From: Chryseobacterium sp. LAM-KRS1
Lineage (GTDB): Bacteria > Bacteroidota > Bacteroidia > Flavobacteriales > Weeksellaceae
NCBI RefSeq assembly: GCF_013184525.1
Contig: NZ_JAAOIZ010000001.1
Coordinates: forward strand, 372,001 to 436,000
Length of the DNA stretch: 64,000 nucleotides
Reading direction: 5' to 3'
Each line of letters opens with the position of its first letter. Positions within the stretch are counted from its first letter, which is position 1. This document shows positions 60,929 to 64,000 of this stretch, one piece after another. The notes under the pieces were generated by a model, which saw only the letters and a list, made by a program, of their open reading frames with translations, searched no databases and was not told the origin of the DNA. The position numbers and the translations under genes are program-made.

Positions 60929-61297
60929 TTACTTAGATTTTAATTTTTGGTTTTCCTCCTTTAAGGCTTCAATCTGTTCTTTTAAAACCTTAATATAATC
61001 CTGTAAGTTTTCTATAACCGAATCCGGGATATTGAACTGCTGATTGTAAAAATTACCGGAATTTGAGTTATCGCTGAAAGTTGAATTATCATTATGTACT
61101 ATACCTGTAGGTCTTTCCTCTTTTATTTCTTCTACAGGAACATCCAAAGCGGCTGCAAGCTTTTCCCATTCGTCATCATATATTCTTATTTCTCCTCTTT
61201 CCTTACGGGAGTAGTTGGAAGGATCTGTTGCGATAATGCCTGCCAGTTTCTCCTGTGAGAATCCTCTTTGTTTTCTTAAATTTCGTAGTTTTTCCAT
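60929..61297 (-). CDS. XRE family transcriptional regulator
   Basis: The 122-residue protein has an N-terminal Cro/CI-type helix-turn-helix (about residues 1-58; LRKQRGFSQEKLAGIIATD with the recognition part SNYSRKERGEI). A polar asparagine and serine linker (NSTFSDNSNSGNFYNQQF) follows, and the C-terminus (about 90-122) is a coiled coil of lysine and glutamate heptads for dimerisation. A 21-bp dyad overlaps its promoter, which would allow self-repression. The DUF1801 gene downstream is a possible target. Confidence 0.9.
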   Translation of the reverse strand: MEKLRNLRKQRGFSQEKLAGIIATDPSNYSRKERGEIRIYDDEWEKLAAALDVPVEEIKEERPTGIVHNDNSTFSDNSNSGNFYNQQFNIPDSVIENLQDYIKVLKEQIEALKEENQKLKSK

Positions 61298-61304
61298 AAT
61301 GATG

Positions 61305-61330
61305 TTGTACCTGTGTTTTGTACAAATATA
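61305..61330 (-). promoter_or_regulatory. XRE gene promoter with overlapping dyad
   Basis: TATATTTG (61323-61330, minus strand) fits TAnnTTTG. The dyad TTGTAC-N9-GTACAA (61305-61325) overlaps its end and the start region, a good place for a repressor. Confidence 0.55.
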
Positions 61331-61460
61331 AAAAAATGAGATGGAACTTTTAAGTTTTCTTTTAATATAGATACAAGAGAAAAGATTTAAAATAAGATAA
61401 ATGTTTTCTTAGCATATAGAAAATTGAGAATCCTTGAAGAGTGAAATTTATATTATAATT

Positions 61461-61952
61461 CTAAGTTTTGCTAAGTCTCATCTTATAACTTAAATAAAAT
61501 AAAGATAGACTTATTACCAAAAATAAGCAACCACTGAAATAGACATAGATTTCAAATTGATTAAACCAATGTTCCAGATACAAAGGTTTAAAGGGAAATG
61601 ATGCCTGTTTTAAAAATATAAGTAAAAAGCTGATCACAATAACAATTAAAGAATTGATCCAGCTTAATTTTCGTTTTGAGGTGATCCATATACAGATCAG
61701 GCAGCCAATAATAAACCCTACAGTCTGGTAATTTCTGATCGTACTGATAAGGTCATTGAATTGTATGGAATCAATATTGTTTTTCTCAAACAGTTCAACT
61801 AAACTACCAGAGTTTTTAGCCGAATTTAAAAACAACTGCGAAAGGTGTATATCCGTTAAATAGGAAAATAACCTTGGCGGAATAAGAATAAAGTTAAAAG
61901 CAATAATCTGGATGACGATGTATTTGATTTCTGTTTTATTAAAAATATTCAT
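61461..61952 (-). CDS. Small membrane protein of unknown function
   Basis: The protein is 163 residues from the ATG before NIFNKTEIKY. It has four membrane helices (about 12-30, 70-88, 95-112 and 130-152), with a soluble loop of about 40 residues between the first two. I recognise no family; the layout resembles many uncharacterised flavobacterial proteins. An in-frame start 11 codons upstream (TTG at 61985) is possible. No operon partner is visible. Confidence 0.65.
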   Translation of the reverse strand: MNIFNKTEIKYIVIQIIAFNFILIPPRLFSYLTDIHLSQLFLNSAKNSGSLVELFEKNNIDSIQFNDLISTIRNYQTVGFIIGCLICIWITSKRKLSWINSLIVIVISFLLIFLKQASFPFKPLYLEHWFNQFEIYVYFSGCLFLVISLSLFYLSYKMRLSKT

Positions 61953-61980
61953 GCTAGTATGTATGTAACAAAAATAGGAA

Positions 61981-62010
61981 AACAAAAAAGAGAAACCTTA
62001 AGGTCTCTCT
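61981..62010 (-). terminator. Terminator of the SDR gene
   Basis: On the minus strand AGAGAGACCTT pairs with AAGGTTTCTCT (one mismatch), followed by T6. It lies downstream of the SDR stop. Confidence 0.7.
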
Positions 62011-62068
62011 AAAATCATTGATACATTTTTTACTTTTTATATTGTACAAAAAATCAAATTGTACAAAC

Positions 62069-62806
62069 CTACCAAGGACTAATTCCAATTTCATCTTCAA
62101 TATCATTACTGAAATACTGACCTGTTGGTCCGTTTTCATCAGTCAGAGTGTGCTTAATGATAAAAGAAGCAGCGCTTTCTACGGATCCTGGACCGCTGTG
62201 AGCATTGAAGTCTGTTGCTGTATAACCGGGATCTATTACATTGACCTTAAAGGGAAGTTCCCTTAATTCATACGCCAAAACAATGGTGTATGCATTCAAT
62301 GCTGATTTTGATGGCCCGTAAGCGGCTCCCTTTACATGATAATATTTCCAGCTGGGATCGCTATGTAAAGTCAGAGAACCGAGCCCGGATGTGATATTGC
62401 TGATTCTCGGGCTGTCTGACTTTTTAAGAAGATCTAAGAAAGCCTGTGTAACGCTGATGACTCCGAAGAAGTTGGTATCGAAGACTTGCTGGATGTCCTT
62501 AATAGAAGTTTCTGAAGCAGTTTGCGGATTGATACCCAGAATTCCTGCGTTATTGATGAGAACATCCAGTTTTCCCTGTTCCCTTTCAATAGTATTCCTC
62601 GCTTCCGAAATAGAATCGGGGTTGGTAACATCTATTTCAATTGCTTTGATATTCTGATATCCTTTATCCTGAAGTTCTTTTACTACAGCTTCTCCTTTTT
62701 CAAGACTGCGGCTTCCAAGGTAGACCAATAGTCCTTTTGATGAGAGTTGTTTTGCAGTTTCCAGGCCAATACTTCTGTTGGCACCTGTGATTAATACTGA
62801 TTTCAT
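62069..62806 (-). CDS. SDR family NAD(P)-dependent oxidoreductase
   Basis: The 245-residue protein is a classical short-chain dehydrogenase: cofactor motif GANRSIGLETAK (about residues 7-18), NNAGILG, the catalytic serine in ITSGLGSL, and the YxxxK motif in YGPSKSALNAY. VNVIDPGYTATDF completes the fold. The substrate is unknown. It is downstream of a Crp/Fnr gene on the same strand, and a dyad of the same form as that before the Crp/Fnr gene lies in its promoter region. Confidence 0.92.
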   Translation of the reverse strand: MKSVLITGANRSIGLETAKQLSSKGLLVYLGSRSLEKGEAVVKELQDKGYQNIKAIEIDVTNPDSISEARNTIEREQGKLDVLINNAGILGINPQTASETSIKDIQQVFDTNFFGVISVTQAFLDLLKKSDSPRISNITSGLGSLTLHSDPSWKYYHVKGAAYGPSKSALNAYTIVLAYELRELPFKVNVIDPGYTATDFNAHSGPGSVESAASFIIKHTLTDENGPTGQYFSNDIEDEIGISPW

Positions 62807-62857
62807 TTTCTTGTTTTATTTAGTGATGTAAAGGTGAGGTATTAAAAAATGAGATCT

Positions 62858-62873
62858 TTTGTCATTTGGCAAA
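62858..62873 (-). promoter_or_regulatory. Crp/Fnr-type dyad in the SDR promoter region
   Basis: TTTGTC-N4-GGCAAA, 52 nt before the SDR ATG and 29.5 nt from a weak -7-like CACCTTTA (62829-62836). The same form occurs at 63485, at the same distance from a -7-like element. Confidence 0.5.
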
Positions 62874-62881
62874 AAGTGATC

Positions 62882-63451
62882 TTAGCGTATATTTTTTCTT
62901 ATCCTGCTCAGGGAAGACTGTGTGATACCAAGATATGAGGCAATATAAGAAAGAGGAATCCGGTTGACCACAGTAGGGTAGATTTCAAGAAATTTGAGAT
63001 AACGGGTGGTCGCATCTTCTGAAACCAGAGGGCTTCTTCTTTCTACCTTCTGGATGAGTGCTCTTGAAATAATTTTATGAACAATAGCTTCCCATCCGAC
63101 AATGGTCTGCAACAGTTCGAGCCAGTCTTTCCGTGAAAAAACGATCATCGTACAATCCGTAACTGCCTGAACGTATGTGCTGGAATGAATTTCGTTATCA
63201 AAACTTTCCAGATCCACGACCAGATTATTTTCCTCGATAAAGTATTTGGTAATTTCTTCTCCTTTATTATCATAATAGCAGACCCGTAGAATACCATCAA
63301 CGATAAATCCTACCTGTCTGGCAATTTTTCCGGCTTCGGAAAAATATTCATCTCTGGAAAGATGAAGTTCGGTGGATTTACTTTTTATAAATTCGATCTG
63401 CTGTTCATTGAGATTCCCAAACCTTAAAACGAAATTGAATAATTCTTTCAT
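62882..63451 (-). CDS. Crp/Fnr family transcriptional regulator
   Basis: The 189-residue protein has an N-terminal cNMP-binding-like sensor domain (about 15-120; GKIARQVGFIVDGILRV, the SxxSxSxW-like turn missing), a long dimerisation helix, and a C-terminal winged helix-turn-helix with IPLSYIASYLGITQSSLSRIRK as the recognition region. The four-cysteine cluster of true Fnr is absent, so it is not an oxygen-sensing iron-sulfur protein. Members in Flavobacteriia often regulate adjacent oxidoreductases. The SDR gene follows after 75 bp. Confidence 0.92.
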   Translation of the reverse strand: MKELFNFVLRFGNLNEQQIEFIKSKSTELHLSRDEYFSEAGKIARQVGFIVDGILRVCYYDNKGEEITKYFIEENNLVVDLESFDNEIHSSTYVQAVTDCTMIVFSRKDWLELLQTIVGWEAIVHKIISRALIQKVERRSPLVSEDATTRYLKFLEIYPTVVNRIPLSYIASYLGITQSSLSRIRKNIR

Positions 63452-63484
63452 GTCCGAAATTTAGCTAAAGAAAATGATACCGTA

Positions 63485-63500
63485 TTTGCCTTTTGGCAAA
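63485..63500 (-). promoter_or_regulatory. Crp/Fnr-type dyad in the regulator's own promoter region
   Basis: The perfect dyad TTTGCC-N4-GGCAAA lies 34 nt before the ATG of the Crp/Fnr gene, 29.5 nt from TAAATTTC (63456-63463). Its TTG...CAA geometry is that of Crp/Fnr sites. Confidence 0.55.
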
Positions 63501-63663
63501 AAATACTTTTAAAACTATTATGGTTTGCCGTACAATTATTATAGGAGAGTTTCCTGAACAATAAACAATTTGTGGATAATATTCAGAGAAAAGTAAGCGA
63601 TATTATGTTTAAAATAGCTAAAATTGCCTCGCGAATTTTGTTTATACTAAAGAAGAAAAATAC

Positions 63664-64000
63664 ATGAAAAGGCTGGGGAAGTTGTTTTTTGTACTATTGA
63701 TAGGGACTTCAGGGTTAGTTTTGGCGCAAATCAAAGCAAAAGTAATCGGTATTAAGGACGGTGATACGATCCTGGTTCTTGATAAAAATAATAACCAGAC
63801 CACATTACGTCTTGCTGAGGTAGATTGCCCTGAGAAAGGTCAGCCATTTGGAAAAAATGCCAAACAACTGACAAGTAATCTGGTATTTGGAAAAGAGATC
63901 CTATACTATAAAACCACTTCTGACCGGTATGGACGCATCATTGCCAAAGTATATTTCGATAAAGATCAGTACCTGTCCGAAGAGATTATAAAAAAAGGAT
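63664..64000 (+). CDS. Secreted thermonuclease-like protein, 3' partial
   Basis: The frame opens with the ATG at 63664 and runs off the window end after 112 codons. A signal peptide (MKRLGKLFFVLLIGTSGLVL, cut near LAQ) is followed by a staphylococcal nuclease fold: KVIGIKDGDTILVL with the metal-binding aspartates, RLAEVDCPEKGQPFG with the catalytic arginine and aspartate, and TTSDRYGR with the second catalytic arginine. Such enzymes cut DNA and RNA using calcium. The C-terminal part is outside the window. The gene is divergent from the Crp/Fnr gene. Confidence 0.9.
   Translation, partial: MKRLGKLFFVLLIGTSGLVLAQIKAKVIGIKDGDTILVLDKNNNQTTLRLAEVDCPEKGQPFGKNAKQLTSNLVFGKEILYYKTTSDRYGRIIAKVYFDKDQYLSEEIIKKG

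Noticed and set aside
1..64000. tRNA, rRNA, CRISPR, insertion sequence or prophage
   Set aside because: No cloverleaf, rRNA core sequence, spaced repeat array, transposase or phage gene was seen on either strand.

Overview
The window is a stretch of ordinary chromosome from a member of the Flavobacteriia, most likely Chryseobacterium or a close relative in the Weeksellaceae. The reasons are the low GC content, the absence of Shine-Dalgarno sequences, recurrent Bacteroidota promoters (TTG, 17-21 nt, TAnnTTTG), many secreted proteins with type IX secretion (T9SS) sorting domains of types A and B, and the gliding genes gldF and gldG. I found no rRNA, tRNA, CRISPR array, transposase or prophage.

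Layout. 1-3.8 kb: two tandem T9SS type B surface proteins (the first cut by the window edge). 3.9-8.9 kb: rsmA, divergent from a tightly packed cell-envelope and RNA-modification cluster (ftsX, DUF3098, uppP, truB, outer-membrane-like protein, rluF). 8.9-15 kb: a membrane-anchored helix-hairpin-helix repeat protein, an NlpE-like lipoprotein, MerR and AraC regulators, ccoG and an SMP-30-like lipoprotein. 15.4-25.7 kb: two large T9SS metalloproteases (reprolysin-like and fungalysin M36) flanking a DbpA-like helicase and rpsA, then an EamA transporter. 25.8-32.2 kb: alpha/beta hydrolase, SRPBCC protein, rplS, a T9SS metallophosphoesterase and small proteins. 32.3-35.7 kb: succinyl/acetoacetyl-CoA transferase subunits A and B separated by an ABC exporter on the other strand. 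35.7-38.0 kb: small secreted proteins of unknown function. 38.1-46.1 kb: GH20 hexosaminidase, serine hydrolase, Tat-exported glycosylasparaginase, CutC and GH2 beta-mannosidase; three of these activities together would dismantle the core of an N-glycan. 46.2-54 kb: AEC and TauE transporters, priA, dacB/PBP4 and an M1 aminopeptidase with a T9SS tail. 54.3-60.4 kb: DHFR-like reductase, JmjC/cupin protein, kbl, a HemJ-like protein, gldF and gldG. 60.5-64 kb: DUF1801 protein, XRE regulator, small membrane protein, SDR oxidoreductase, Crp/Fnr regulator and the start of a secreted thermonuclease.

The cells appear to live by breaking down external protein and glycoprotein: T9SS-exported proteases outside, exoglycosidases and glycosylasparaginase probably in the periplasm, with CoA transferase and Kbl in central catabolism. 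The most interesting non-coding signals are a matched pair of Crp/Fnr-type dyads (TTTGyC-N4-GGCAAA) upstream of the Crp/Fnr gene and of the SDR gene it precedes, a dyad overlapping the XRE promoter, a long foldable rpsA leader, a possible small RNA near 37.1 kb and a 119-bp inverted-repeat element near 54.9 kb. No clearly new multi-gene system is evident. The best candidate for unrecognised biology is the glycosylasparaginase-CutC-beta-mannosidase neighbourhood. All functional calls rest on reading the sequence and on knowledge of the families; no searches were run.
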